Assembly (NCBI GenBank): GCA_902776645.1
Contig: CACYQT010000029.1
Span: 16,995 to 80,994 of the forward strand
Length of the DNA: 64,000 bases
From: an uncultured bacterium
GTDB lineage: Bacteria; Verrucomicrobiota; Lentisphaeria; Oligosphaerales; Oligosphaeraceae
Reading direction: 5' to 3'
Positions 55,401-63,996 of this stretch are shown here, one piece after another (position 1 is the first letter of the stretch; every line of letters begins with the position of its first letter). The notes beneath the pieces were generated by a model. It did no database searches. It had not been told where the DNA came from and saw only the letters and a program-made list of their open reading frames with translations. A program made the position numbers and the translations under genes.

Positions 55401-55629
55401 TCTCCTCCATGCGCTCCGCGTTCAACGGCTCGATATACGTCGTGTCCGCCATGCCCGGATCCGTCATGATGGTGGCCGGATTGGAGTTCACGAGAATGAT
55501 TTCATAGCCCAGACGTCGAAGAGCCTTGCAAGCCTGAGTCCCGCTGTAGTCAAATTCACAAGCCTGTCCGATGATGATAGGTCCGGAGCCTATGATCATC
55601 ACTTTCTTAATGTCTTCGCGTTTCGGCAT
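52420..55629 (-). CDS. carB: carbamoyl-phosphate synthase large subunit CarB
   Basis: 1069 residues, full length. Two ATP-grasp halves: [21 protein letters not shown] opens the first, [21 protein letters not shown] the second, with matching [10 protein letters not shown] and [12 protein letters not shown] metal/ATP segments and the C-terminal MGS-like allosteric domain ([14 protein letters not shown]). It makes carbamoyl phosphate from glutamine, bicarbonate and two ATP for arginine and pyrimidine synthesis. CarA is not in the window. It starts 219 bases downstream of the ArgA-like gene region. Confidence 0.97.
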   Translation of the reverse strand: [1069 protein letters not shown]

Positions 55630-55751
55630 GAATGTTCCTCAAGATAATTTTTGCAGACTGTTACATCCTGTCCGTGACGCCTGTGAAAATCAGCCGTTCA
55701 CGGCACAAGCCGAAAATTAAATATACATCTTGCGACAAAATAATCAAGAAA

Positions 55752-55862
55752 GCGCCTCTAGCGTTTCTAGATTCTCCAGAACTTCTAGAGCCTCTAGAGC
55801 TTCTAGCGCCTCCAGAACTTCTAGTCTTTGCTTTAAGCTTTTAGCTTTAAGCTTTTAGCTCC
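55752..55862. repeat. short tandem repeats, CTTCTAGA and AGCTTTTAGC classes
   Basis: TTCTAGAGCCTCTAGAGCTTC units, then GCTTTAAGCTTTTAGCTTT units. They extend into the last codons of the acetyltransferase. Confidence 0.7.
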
Positions 55863-56344
55863 CTTACCAGGGCGATTTCATTGCAGGCGTCGAATTTCGG
55901 GCATTGCCGGCAGTCCGCCCAGATCTTCTCGCGGAATTTATCATCCCTGTGGAATGTCTTGATAGGGACTTCCGTGAAGCCGAGCCGACTGAAAAGATTC
56001 GGCCGAAGCGTCAGCGTGAACACAAGATTCCCGTCCAGTTTGACCGCTTTTTCAACGCAGGCTTCCACAAGACGCGTGCCGATGCCGCGTCCCATGAACG
56101 CGGCGTCGACGGCCAGCGAACGGATTTCATACAAACCTTCACCGAAGCCGCGCAACGCCACGCAACCAATCAGACGGCCGCCGTCGCGGGCCACCAGAAA
56201 ATTGCCCAGATGCGACCGGATGTCTTCCTTGCTGCGCGCCAATACCAATTGCTTCTTCACATTCGGGGCCATCAACGCCTCGATGCCATCGATATCGTCT
56301 TCCGTCGCCGCCGTGATCAGCGGCATTTTGACCGATTCCAACAT
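55847..56344 (-). CDS. ArgA-like N-acetyltransferase (GNAT)
   Basis: 165 residues from ATG 56344, which has AGGGAGGA 7 bases upstream; the longer frame to 56401 overlaps accA. GNAT features: LIGCVALRG, EIRSLAVDAAFMGRGIGTRLVEA (acetyl-CoA pyrophosphate loop), then LTLRPNLFSRLGFTEV. The tail KIWADCRQCPKFDACNEIAL, with four Cys, is typical of ArgA-related proteins (N-acetylglutamate synthases with short GNAT architecture). It fits arginine synthesis beside carB; substrate is inferred. Confidence 0.82.
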   Translation of the reverse strand: MLESVKMPLITAATEDDIDGIEALMAPNVKKQLVLARSKEDIRSHLGNFLVARDGGRLIGCVALRGFGEGLYEIRSLAVDAAFMGRGIGTRLVEACVEKAVKLDGNLVFTLTLRPNLFSRLGFTEVPIKTFHRDDKFREKIWADCRQCPKFDACNEIALVRELKA

Positions 56345-56381
56345 GTACAAGTCCTCCCTGTGGACGATGAAAAACGCAAAA

Positions 56382-57335
56382 TCATTCTTCAACGCGTCCA
56401 AGTCGTCGGAATCGATTGTAGCGGTCCTCCCGCAGTTGTTCAGGCGTTAACTTCTGCAAATCAGCAAGATGGCGCAGGATGGCAAGCTTCAGAAGACGCG
56501 CCGCCTCGGGGAAGTCCTGATGCGCGCCGCCATTCGGCTCCTCCACGACTTCGTCCGCGACGCCAAGCTCCAGCAGGTCGCCGCTCGTCAGATGGAGGGC
56601 TTCCGCCGCCTTCGGGATCGCGTCGTTCGTCCGCCACAGAATGGCCGCGCAGCCTTCCGGCGTGATGACGGAATAATAGGCGTATTCCTGCATCAGCACA
56701 CGGTTTCCGACGGCGATGCCGAGCGCGCCGCCGCTGCCGCCTTCGCCGGTCACGACGCAGATGACGGGAACGGACAGACGGAACATCTCACGCAGATTCA
56801 CCGCGATCGCCTCGCCGATGTGCCGTTCCTCCGCGCCGATGCCCGGATAGGCGCCGGGCGTGTCGATGAACGTGATGACGGGGCACTTCGCCTTATCCGC
56901 CAACTGCATCAGCCGCAATGCTTTCCGATATCCTTCCGGCAATGCGCTGCCGAAGTTGAACTCCATGTTCTGCTTCAGATTCCGCCCTTTCTGCGTCGCC
57001 AGAACCATCACCGGCTGCCGCTCTAGTTTGGCGAAACCGCCGATCAGCGTGCGGTCGTCAGCGAAGCGGCGGTCGCCGTGCAGTTCCAGGAAGTCCGTGA
57101 AGATTTCCTGCACATACTCCTGCGGATGAGGCCGTTGCGGATGGCGTGTCAATTGGATTTTCTCCCATGGGGACAACATCGAGAATATCTTCCTCTTGAT
57201 TTTCGGATAAACGGTGTTCAATTCTGACACACCATATGTCATGTCCAGATCGTGCTTCCTCTCAAACTGGCGTATGGCGGAGATCTTCTCCTGCAGATCG
57301 ATCAGAGGCTGTTCAAAATCAAAACTCGTCGGCAT
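56382..57335 (-). CDS. accA: acetyl-CoA carboxylase carboxyltransferase subunit alpha AccA
   Basis: 317 residues, normal length. FEQPLIDLQEKISAIRQ, VQEIFTDFLELHGDRRFADDR, FGSALPEGYRKALRLMQ, FIDTPGAYPGIGAEERHIGEAIA and VTGEGGSGGALGI match AccA. It transfers carboxyl from biotin to acetyl-CoA with AccD. It ends with a 3' overlap into the region of the acetyltransferase start. Upstream is the L,D-transpeptidase gene (10-base gap). Confidence 0.96.
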   Translation of the reverse strand: MPTSFDFEQPLIDLQEKISAIRQFERKHDLDMTYGVSELNTVYPKIKRKIFSMLSPWEKIQLTRHPQRPHPQEYVQEIFTDFLELHGDRRFADDRTLIGGFAKLERQPVMVLATQKGRNLKQNMEFNFGSALPEGYRKALRLMQLADKAKCPVITFIDTPGAYPGIGAEERHIGEAIAVNLREMFRLSVPVICVVTGEGGSGGALGIAVGNRVLMQEYAYYSVITPEGCAAILWRTNDAIPKAAEALHLTSGDLLELGVADEVVEEPNGGAHQDFPEAARLLKLAILRHLADLQKLTPEQLREDRYNRFRRLGRVEE

Positions 57336-57344
57336 GCGTTACCC

Positions 57345-58550
57345 TCATTCAACAATCACCACGCGCGTCTTCTCGGACGTCGGCTCCGGTATGAAATCAA
57401 ACAGCTCCTCGACCTGCTCGTTGCGCAACCGCACGCATCCCGCGGAGGATGGCGTTCCGACGCTGTCCGGATCGACCGTGCCATGGATGCCATAGCCACG
57501 GATGTAGGGATCCGTCCCCTCGATCGGCTTCAATCCCATCCAGCGCGTGCCGATGATGTTGTCCGGATGGCCGTACGGCAGCGGTTCGCGGCCCGGCGGC
57601 GCCCATGACGGCTCGCGGCTCTTGTTCAGAATCTCGAACACGCCCACCGGCGTGCGGTCCTGACGGCCCACGCCCACCTTGAAGACGCGATACAGTTTCT
57701 CATTCAGATACAGGCTCAGTGTATACTGGCTCTTCGAGACTTTGATCGACCACAGCCCTTCGATGTAGTACAAGCTGTTGCCGGGATGGATCACCGCGCT
57801 CGTCTTCGACAGTTCGTTCATCCGCTGCAACGCCTGCACCGTCGTCTTCTGCGTACGGGCGATGCGGCTCAGGCTGTCGCCATGCTTGATGACATAGCGT
57901 TTCTTTTCGGGGGCCGGCGCCGCCGTGTTCATCAGCGTGCCGTTCACTTTGTTCAAAAGCTCCGCCGCGCGGAACCACGGCTTGCTGTATTCGACGACGC
58001 CCTGCTGCGTCAACGCGCGATAGACCAGCTCCCGCGCGGCAACGAGCATGCCGTTCTTGTATTGCGCCTCCGCCTGCGTCATCAACTGGGCGAATCCCGC
58101 CGGTTCGTCCGCCGCCGGCTCAGCCGTCTTCGGCGGCTCGACTTTCGGCTCGACAGGCGTCACTTCCGGCTGCGGCGGAATGACCGGCTGGACGGGCGTG
58201 TCCTCCACAGGCTTGATTTCCTTCGGCTGCGGCTGCGCAGGCTTCGGCTCCTCTGATTTCGCATTCGCAGGTTTCGCCTTCGCGGGATCCACGAGAGGCT
58301 TCTCCGTCATCGACGGCGGATCCAAAGGCTTGACTTCAGGCTTCTTGGCGGTTTTCGACGGATCCGCCTTCGCCAGTTCCGGCGGCTTCTTCGCGCCGTC
58401 CTTCTTCACCTGCTTCGTCTCTTTCTTCACCGTGGCGGTCTTGTTGTTCGCCGTTTTCGGCGGCTTCCACGAACGCCAGCCGATGTAGCACAGCCCGATC
58501 AACACCAACGTCAATAGAATAATCAATGGTACTTTGTACATTCTGTTCAT
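57345..58550 (-). CDS. LysM + L,D-transpeptidase (YkuD) protein
   Basis: 401 residues. N-terminal membrane anchor at residues 8-28 (PLIILLTLVLIGLCYIGW), a long Pro/Lys-rich linker (residues 30-150), a LysM peptidoglycan-binding domain (KRYVIKHGDSLSRIARTQ) and a C-terminal YkuD domain with HGTVDPDSVG and SSAGCVRLRN holding the catalytic His and Cys. L,D-transpeptidases form 3-3 cross-links or attach proteins to peptidoglycan. The cytoplasmic-side tail is short; the catalytic part faces the periplasm. Confidence 0.9.
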   Translation of the reverse strand: MNRMYKVPLIILLTLVLIGLCYIGWRSWKPPKTANNKTATVKKETKQVKKDGAKKPPELAKADPSKTAKKPEVKPLDPPSMTEKPLVDPAKAKPANAKSEEPKPAQPQPKEIKPVEDTPVQPVIPPQPEVTPVEPKVEPPKTAEPAADEPAGFAQLMTQAEAQYKNGMLVAARELVYRALTQQGVVEYSKPWFRAAELLNKVNGTLMNTAAPAPEKKRYVIKHGDSLSRIARTQKTTVQALQRMNELSKTSAVIHPGNSLYYIEGLWSIKVSKSQYTLSLYLNEKLYRVFKVGVGRQDRTPVGVFEILNKSREPSWAPPGREPLPYGHPDNIIGTRWMGLKPIEGTDPYIRGYGIHGTVDPDSVGTPSSAGCVRLRNEQVEELFDFIPEPTSEKTRVVIVE

Positions 58551-58660
58551 GTCTTCTGCCTCGTTTTGTCCCTCGCTTGTCTGTTTTTGTTGTAAATGGG
58601 ATTTATCCCCCTAATATCAATATATTCCATGAATGACTGTTTGCAATACGGCAGGACGAT

Positions 58661-60244
58661 TCAGCGGAGCACGTCCAGCTTGTATTCGATCGAATCCACC
58701 AGCGCCTTCCAGCTGGCCTCCACGATGTCGGACGAGACGCCGACGGTCGTCCACACATGCGCGCCGTCGCTTGATTCGATCAAGACGCGGACGCGCGCCG
58801 CCGTCGCGGCCTCCGTGTCGATGACACGCACCTTGAAGTCCGTCAATTGCGCGTCGGAAAGAGCGGGATAGAAGACGGTCAGCGCCTTTCGCAGGGCCTG
58901 GTCCAACGCGTGGACAGGACCGTTTCCAAGAGCGGCCGTCACCTCCGTCTGGTTTTCAACTTTGATTTCAATCATCGCGGAGCATTGCGCCCTGCCGTCC
59001 GGAGACGGGAATTCGCCGGTCGTCTTGTAGAGGACCAGTTCGAAATGCGGCTGATGGAGCCCCAACTCACGTCGTATCAACAGCTCCAGGCTTGCGTCCG
59101 CCGCCTCGAACTGGTATCCTTCGTGCTCAAGCTCCTTCAATCGCTCCACGATTTTCACGACCTCCGGCGAATCCTTCGTGAACTGCGGCCCGTATGGCCG
59201 CAGCTTCTCCAGAATCGTCGTCCGGCCGGACATTTCAGACAACAGGAAACGGCGGCGGTTCCCTGTGACCGTCGGGGGGACATGTTCGTATGAATCCGGC
59301 TGCTTGCTCACGCCGTCGATGTGCATGCCGCCTTTGTGGGCGAACGCGCTCCGCCCGATGTACGGCTTCCCGCTGGGGATCGTCATGTTCAGGATCTCCG
59401 CCAGCCGTAACGAGACGTCCATCAGCCTGTCCAGCCGCTCCACGCCGCAGACGCAGTTCTTCTTCAGAATCAGATTCGGAATCAGAATGCTCAAATCCGC
59501 GTTGCCGCAACGCTCCCCGCAGCCCAGAAACGTCCCTTGGACAAGACGGACGCCCGCATCGACCGCCAGCATCGAATCCGCCACCGCGCAGCCGATGTCG
59601 TTGTGGCAGTGGACGCCGAACGACATTTCCGGATACTTTTTCACGACGGTTTCCGAAATCTGCCGAACTTCCATCGGCGCGCTGCCACCGCGCGTGTCGC
59701 AAAGCGTGACGGAATCCGCGCCGGCCGCCATCGCCGCCTCGATCGCCTTCAACGCATAGGCGGAATCGCCCGCGTAGCCGTCGAAGAAATGCTCCGCGTC
59801 GAACAGCACTTCACGTCCATGTTTCTTGAAGAACGCGACTGTTTCGCCGATCATCGCGAGATTTTCCTCCGCAGAGACGCGCAACACGTTCTCCACCTGC
59901 GAGATGCACGATTTACCGAAGACGACGACGGACGGCGTGTCCGCCGCCAGCAACGCCTGCAGGTTTTCATCCGCCTCGACCGCCACGCCGCCACGCCGTG
60001 TCGCCCCGAAGGCGCACAATCTGGCATGTTTCCACCGCGTGTCGCGGACATGCCGGAAGAACTCCATGTCCTTCGGATTCGAGCCCGGATTGCCGCCTTC
60101 GATGTAGTCGATGCCGAACTCGTCCAGCGTCTGGGCGATGTTCACTTTGTCTTGAAGCGAAAACGAGACGCCTTCACCCTGCGCGCCGTCGCGCAGCGTC
60201 GAATCCAACAGCTTGATGTGGCGTTTTTCTTGCATGGCTTTCAT
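58661..60244 (-). CDS. cimA: (R)-citramalate synthase CimA
   Basis: 527 residues. KLLDSTLRDGAQGEGVSFS with the DREG-like metal site, IEGGNPGSNPKDMEFF and SFGVHCHNDIGCAVADSMLAV match DRE-TIM aldolases of the citramalate/isopropylmalate class, with the C-terminal LeuA dimer regulatory domain (EGYQFEAADASLELLI). The GNPGSNPKD signature and the length fit CimA (pyruvate plus acetyl-CoA, isoleucine precursor by the threonine-independent route) rather than LeuA. Start at 60244 or 60235 (MQEKRH). Confidence 0.88.
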   Translation of the reverse strand: MKAMQEKRHIKLLDSTLRDGAQGEGVSFSLQDKVNIAQTLDEFGIDYIEGGNPGSNPKDMEFFRHVRDTRWKHARLCAFGATRRGGVAVEADENLQALLAADTPSVVVFGKSCISQVENVLRVSAEENLAMIGETVAFFKKHGREVLFDAEHFFDGYAGDSAYALKAIEAAMAAGADSVTLCDTRGGSAPMEVRQISETVVKKYPEMSFGVHCHNDIGCAVADSMLAVDAGVRLVQGTFLGCGERCGNADLSILIPNLILKKNCVCGVERLDRLMDVSLRLAEILNMTIPSGKPYIGRSAFAHKGGMHIDGVSKQPDSYEHVPPTVTGNRRRFLLSEMSGRTTILEKLRPYGPQFTKDSPEVVKIVERLKELEHEGYQFEAADASLELLIRRELGLHQPHFELVLYKTTGEFPSPDGRAQCSAMIEIKVENQTEVTAALGNGPVHALDQALRKALTVFYPALSDAQLTDFKVRVIDTEAATAARVRVLIESSDGAHVWTTVGVSSDIVEASWKALVDSIEYKLDVLR

Positions 60245-60436
60245 AGTGATTAAAAAAAGGACATAAGGAACATTAAGGACTAAAGGGACATTGTTTACAG
60301 CCTTATGTCGTTTTTGTCGTTTTTGTCTCTTGTGTCGCTTTCGCCCCTTTTGGCGTCTGTATTTGCTTTAAGCTTTCAGCTCCGCCGTAGGCGGCTCTGT
60401 ATTTGCTTTAAGCTTTCAGCTTTAAGCTTTTAGCTC
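60245..60436. repeat. short tandem repeats, TTTTTGTCG and AGCTTTAAGC classes
   Basis: GTCGTTTTTGTCGTTTTTGTC units, then GCTTTAAGCTTTCAGCTTT units, twice. They reach into the 3' end of the ribokinase gene, whose last codons encode LKA. Confidence 0.65.
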
Positions 60437-61312
60437 CTGTAAATATGGTATGGAATCCAGCGCTCCGGGCCGCGTCACCGCGATGGCGGACGCGCGGCTC
60501 GCCATGTCCAACGCCGCCGCAAGGCTCGCGCCGCGCGTCAGTTCCGCAAGGAAATATCCAGTGAACGTGTCGCCGGCGGCCGTCGTGTCGACGGCCTGCA
60601 CGGGATACGCCTTCTGGCGGATCAGCCCCGTCGCGGCCGTCCACAGCACGGAGCCCGCCTCGCCGAGCGTCACGCAGATCATCGCGTTCGGATACGCCGC
60701 CGACAGCGTCGCAACCAGTTCTTCCGGAGCCGTTTCCACAGGTTTGCGGGCCAGCCCGGCCGCTTCGTGTTCATTCAAGATGAACAAATCGACGCAGTCC
60801 AGCGGATAGTTGAAAACGCCTTCGTCGAACGGCGCTGGATTGAAGCAGACCTTCATGCCGGCGGCCTTGCCGGCCACCATGACGTCCGCCGTCACGTTGA
60901 TTTCATTCTGCAGAACGAGCCAGTCACCCTGCTCCGCGTTCATCAAAACATGCTCCACTTGCGCCGCGGAAATCGCCTGGTTCGCCCCGCCGAACAGAAC
61001 GATGCTGTTCTGACCGTTCGCATCCACCTGAATGATGGCGTGGCCGCCGTGGATCTCTTTGGAAATCAACACATGTCGCACATCAACGCCTTCACGCTCC
61101 AGCCGTTCGCGCATCCATGCCGTGTCCTCCCCCAGCATCCCCGCGTGCCACACGTCCGCTCCGGCCCGCTTCAGTGCGACGGACTGGTTCGAGCCCTTTC
61201 CGCCCGGATTCACCTGCATCTCGCTGCTGGCCAGCGTCTCGCCCGGCTTCACGATATGGTCAAGGCGATAAACGTAATCCACGTTTAATGAACCGAAATT
61301 GATTATTTTCAT
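60422..61312 (-). CDS. rbsK: ribokinase-family sugar kinase (RbsK-like)
   Basis: 296 residues. NFGSLNVDYVYRLDHIV, VNPGGKGSNQSVALKRAGA and the PfkB-type DTTAAGDTFTGYF (catalytic Asp) match ribokinase; ILNEHEAAGL and FNPAPFDEGVF are also typical. It phosphorylates D-ribose (or a related pentose) with ATP. No ribose transporter is nearby; a general role in pentose salvage is likely. Located between cimA and mutS. Confidence 0.9.
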   Translation of the reverse strand: MKIINFGSLNVDYVYRLDHIVKPGETLASSEMQVNPGGKGSNQSVALKRAGADVWHAGMLGEDTAWMRERLEREGVDVRHVLISKEIHGGHAIIQVDANGQNSIVLFGGANQAISAAQVEHVLMNAEQGDWLVLQNEINVTADVMVAGKAAGMKVCFNPAPFDEGVFNYPLDCVDLFILNEHEAAGLARKPVETAPEELVATLSAAYPNAMICVTLGEAGSVLWTAATGLIRQKAYPVQAVDTTAAGDTFTGYFLAELTRGASLAAALDMASRASAIAVTRPGALDSIPYLQELKA

Positions 61313-61317
61313 TCCAA

Positions 61318-61388
61318 AGCTCCTTGAATCCCTTGAATCCCTTCTTTCTTTTATCCTTTTATCCCTTGAATCCCTTCATTTCCACTCA
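61318..61388. repeat. short tandem repeat, TTGAATCCC class
   Basis: CCTTGAATCCCTTGAATCCC, then TTATCCTTTTATCCCTTGAA units between ribokinase and mutS. It does not interrupt either gene. Confidence 0.7.
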
Positions 61389-61389
61389 T

Positions 61390-63900
61390 TTAAAACAGCG
61401 TCAGCTGGTTCGGATTGTCCTTCGGCTTCTTTTTCTTCGGCAACGACAGCTTCGGCATGCCCTCCACGTCCAGTTCGTTGCTTTCCAGATTCGTCAGAAC
61501 CTCCGTCGCGCGGCGGATGATCGCCTTCGGCAGGCCCGCCAGCCGCGCCACATGGATGCCGTAGCTCTTGTCCGCGCAACCGGGCACGATCTTCCGCATG
61601 AACGTGATCTTCTCGCCCTGCTCTTTTACCAATACGTTGAAGTTCTTCACGCGGACCTTCGTCTTCACAAGATCCGTCAACTCATGGTAATGCGTCGCGA
61701 ACAGCGTGCGGGCGCGGACGGTCGGCGTGTCGTGCAGATATTCCGCGACGGACCACGCCAGCGACAGTCCGTCGAACGTGCTCGTCCCGCGGCCGATTTC
61801 GTCCAGAATAATGAGACTCGCGGGCGTCGCGTTGTTCAGAATATTCGCCGTTTCAACCATTTCCACCATGAACGTGCTTTGGCCGCGGCTGATGTCGTCC
61901 GCCGCGCCGACGCGCGTGAAGATGCGGTCCGTCAGGCCGACGACGGCCTTGCTGGCCGGAATGAAGCTGCCCATCTGGGCCATGATCGTCAGCAGCGCGA
62001 CCTGCCGGATATAGGTCGATTTACCGGCCATGTTCGGGCCAGTGATCAACGCCAGCTGCGTCGTCCGCGTGTCCAATTCCACATCGTTCGGAACGAACGG
62101 CTCGTCCACAAGCCGCGCATCCAGAACGGGATGACGGCCGTCGTAGATTTTCAAAATAGGCTCCTCCGAAATCTCCGGGCGGACATACTGCCGACGGCAG
62201 GCCACGTCCGCCAGCGACGCGAGGCAGTCGATCGCCGCCAACGCCCGCGCGCTGGCCTGAATCGCCGCCGTCTGCGCACAGACTTTCTCCCGAAGTTGTT
62301 GGAACAGTTCATATTCCAACGCCTGGCTCTTTTCATCCGCGCCAAGCACTTTGTCTTCGATCTCCTTCAGTTCAGGCGTGATGAACCGTTCGCCGTTCAC
62401 GATCGTCTGCTTCCGCATGTACTCCTGCGGAACCATGTCCAGATATGACTTCGACACTTCGATGAAATAACCGAACACTTTGTTGAAACGCACTTTAAGG
62501 CTCTTGATGCCCGTCCGTTCGATTTCCTTCGCCTGATAGCCCGCGATCCAGTCCTTCCCTTCCGTGGAGGCCTTGCGGTATTCGTCCAGCTGCACATCGT
62601 AGCCGTCGCGGAAGATGCCGCCCTCCTTGATGGCGATCGGCGGTTCGTCGACGATGGCCTTGCCGATAAGTTCCGTCAGTTCAGGAAGTTCGATGATATT
62701 ATCGCGCAACGTGTGAAGCAAGTCGGATTTGGAATGGGACAGGACGGAGCGCAGGCCTGGAAACTCGTCCAGACCACGTTGCAAGACCAGCATGTCGCGG
62801 CCGTTCGCATTGCCGACATTCAATCGCGTCACGACGCGCTCCAGATCGCGGATGGCCTGCAGCAGCTCCCGCAGTTCCGCCAGAAGCATCGGCGAACTGA
62901 CCAGATCCTCCACCGCGTCCAGCCGTTCGTCAATGGCCGTCTTCGAACGCAACGGCCGCAGGATCCATTCGCGCAGGAGCCGTGTTCCCATCGGCGTAAC
63001 CGTCTCATCCAGAACGGACATCAGCGTATTGCCCTTTCCGTCCGCGAAGATCGGCTCCACCAGTTCCAGATTCCGCTGACTGATGCGATCGACGATCATG
63101 CAGTCATCCGTCTGATAGCAGGACAACGTCGTGATATGCGACGCGTCACGCCGCAGGTTGTTCTGAGAGTAATGGAGCACGGCGCCCGCGGCGCAGACCG
63201 CCGCGTCCATGCCGCGGCAGCCGAAACCGTCCAGCGACGCAACACCGAAATGCCTGCACAGCAAGTCTTTCGAGACTTGCAGATCAAACACCCAGTCCTC
63301 CAGCGTCGTCCATGAAATATGGCGCGGGATGTCGGGGAAGCCTTTGTCCTGCCATTCGGTCAGAAGGGCGTTCGTCGTCAGGCATTCCGCCGGGCGGATA
63401 CGGTTCATTTCCGTTTCAAACGCCTGGACGCCATGCGTTTCCGTCACGCGGAAATCACCTGTGCTCAAATCCAGCAGCGCCAGTCCGAAACGGTCTTTCA
63501 CAGGATAGACGGCCACGAGGAAGTTGCTTTGGTTCGAATGGAGCAGATCGTCCTCCAGAACCGTGCCGGGCGTGATGACTTGGATGATGTCCCGTTTCAC
63601 AAGCCCCTTGGCCAGTTTCGGATCCTCCATCTGCTCCGCGACGGCGACCTTGTAGCCGCCCTCCAGAATCCGCCCAACATACGTCTTGACAGCATGATAC
63701 GGTACGCCGCACATCGGCACGCCCGCACGCGCCGTCAACACCACGTCCATCAACGGCGCCGCCGTCTTCGCGTCTTCGAAGAACAATTCATAAAAATCCC
63801 CCATGCGAAACAGCAGGATCGTGTCCGCAGGCAATTCGCTTTTGGCCTGCATGTACTGCCGCATCGCGGGGGTCAATTCACTTGTCGTACCACTACCCAT
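61390..63900 (-). CDS. mutS: DNA mismatch repair protein MutS
   Basis: 836 residues from ATG 63900 (MGSGTTSELTPAMRQYMQ), normal for MutS; the frame extends to 63993 only through the dispersed repeat. The mismatch-binding N-domain has FRMGDFYELF (Phe-x-Glu), and the ATPase has ITGPNMAGKSTYIRQVALL, ILDEIGRGTSTFDG and ATHYHEL. MutS recognises mismatches and recruits MutL. No good Shine-Dalgarno was seen. Confidence 0.97.
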   Translation of the reverse strand: MGSGTTSELTPAMRQYMQAKSELPADTILLFRMGDFYELFFEDAKTAAPLMDVVLTARAGVPMCGVPYHAVKTYVGRILEGGYKVAVAEQMEDPKLAKGLVKRDIIQVITPGTVLEDDLLHSNQSNFLVAVYPVKDRFGLALLDLSTGDFRVTETHGVQAFETEMNRIRPAECLTTNALLTEWQDKGFPDIPRHISWTTLEDWVFDLQVSKDLLCRHFGVASLDGFGCRGMDAAVCAAGAVLHYSQNNLRRDASHITTLSCYQTDDCMIVDRISQRNLELVEPIFADGKGNTLMSVLDETVTPMGTRLLREWILRPLRSKTAIDERLDAVEDLVSSPMLLAELRELLQAIRDLERVVTRLNVGNANGRDMLVLQRGLDEFPGLRSVLSHSKSDLLHTLRDNIIELPELTELIGKAIVDEPPIAIKEGGIFRDGYDVQLDEYRKASTEGKDWIAGYQAKEIERTGIKSLKVRFNKVFGYFIEVSKSYLDMVPQEYMRKQTIVNGERFITPELKEIEDKVLGADEKSQALEYELFQQLREKVCAQTAAIQASARALAAIDCLASLADVACRRQYVRPEISEEPILKIYDGRHPVLDARLVDEPFVPNDVELDTRTTQLALITGPNMAGKSTYIRQVALLTIMAQMGSFIPASKAVVGLTDRIFTRVGAADDISRGQSTFMVEMVETANILNNATPASLIILDEIGRGTSTFDGLSLAWSVAEYLHDTPTVRARTLFATHYHELTDLVKTKVRVKNFNVLVKEQGEKITFMRKIVPGCADKSYGIHVARLAGLPKAIIRRATEVLTNLESNELDVEGMPKLSLPKKKKPKDNPNQLTLF

Positions 63901-63903
63901 CGT

Positions 63904-63996
63904 CAAATCTCCCGTGGGTTGCACCCACGGCTGTGTTCCAATCTCCCGTGGGTTGCACCCACGGCTGTGTTCTGTCACCGCTACGCGGTTCACTAA
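63904..63996. repeat. dispersed GTGGGTGCAACCCAC hairpin repeat, two units
   Basis: Two tandem units of CCGTGGGTTGCACCCACGG, then ACCGCTACGCGGT and CACTAACCAC at the right edge. In the minus direction this sits just upstream of mutS. Same order of elements as at 36.9 kb. Confidence 0.85.

Noticed and set aside
63901..63993. 31-residue N-terminal extension of MutS
   Set aside because: The extension is translated dispersed repeat, and the known MutS N-terminus matches from ATG 63900.
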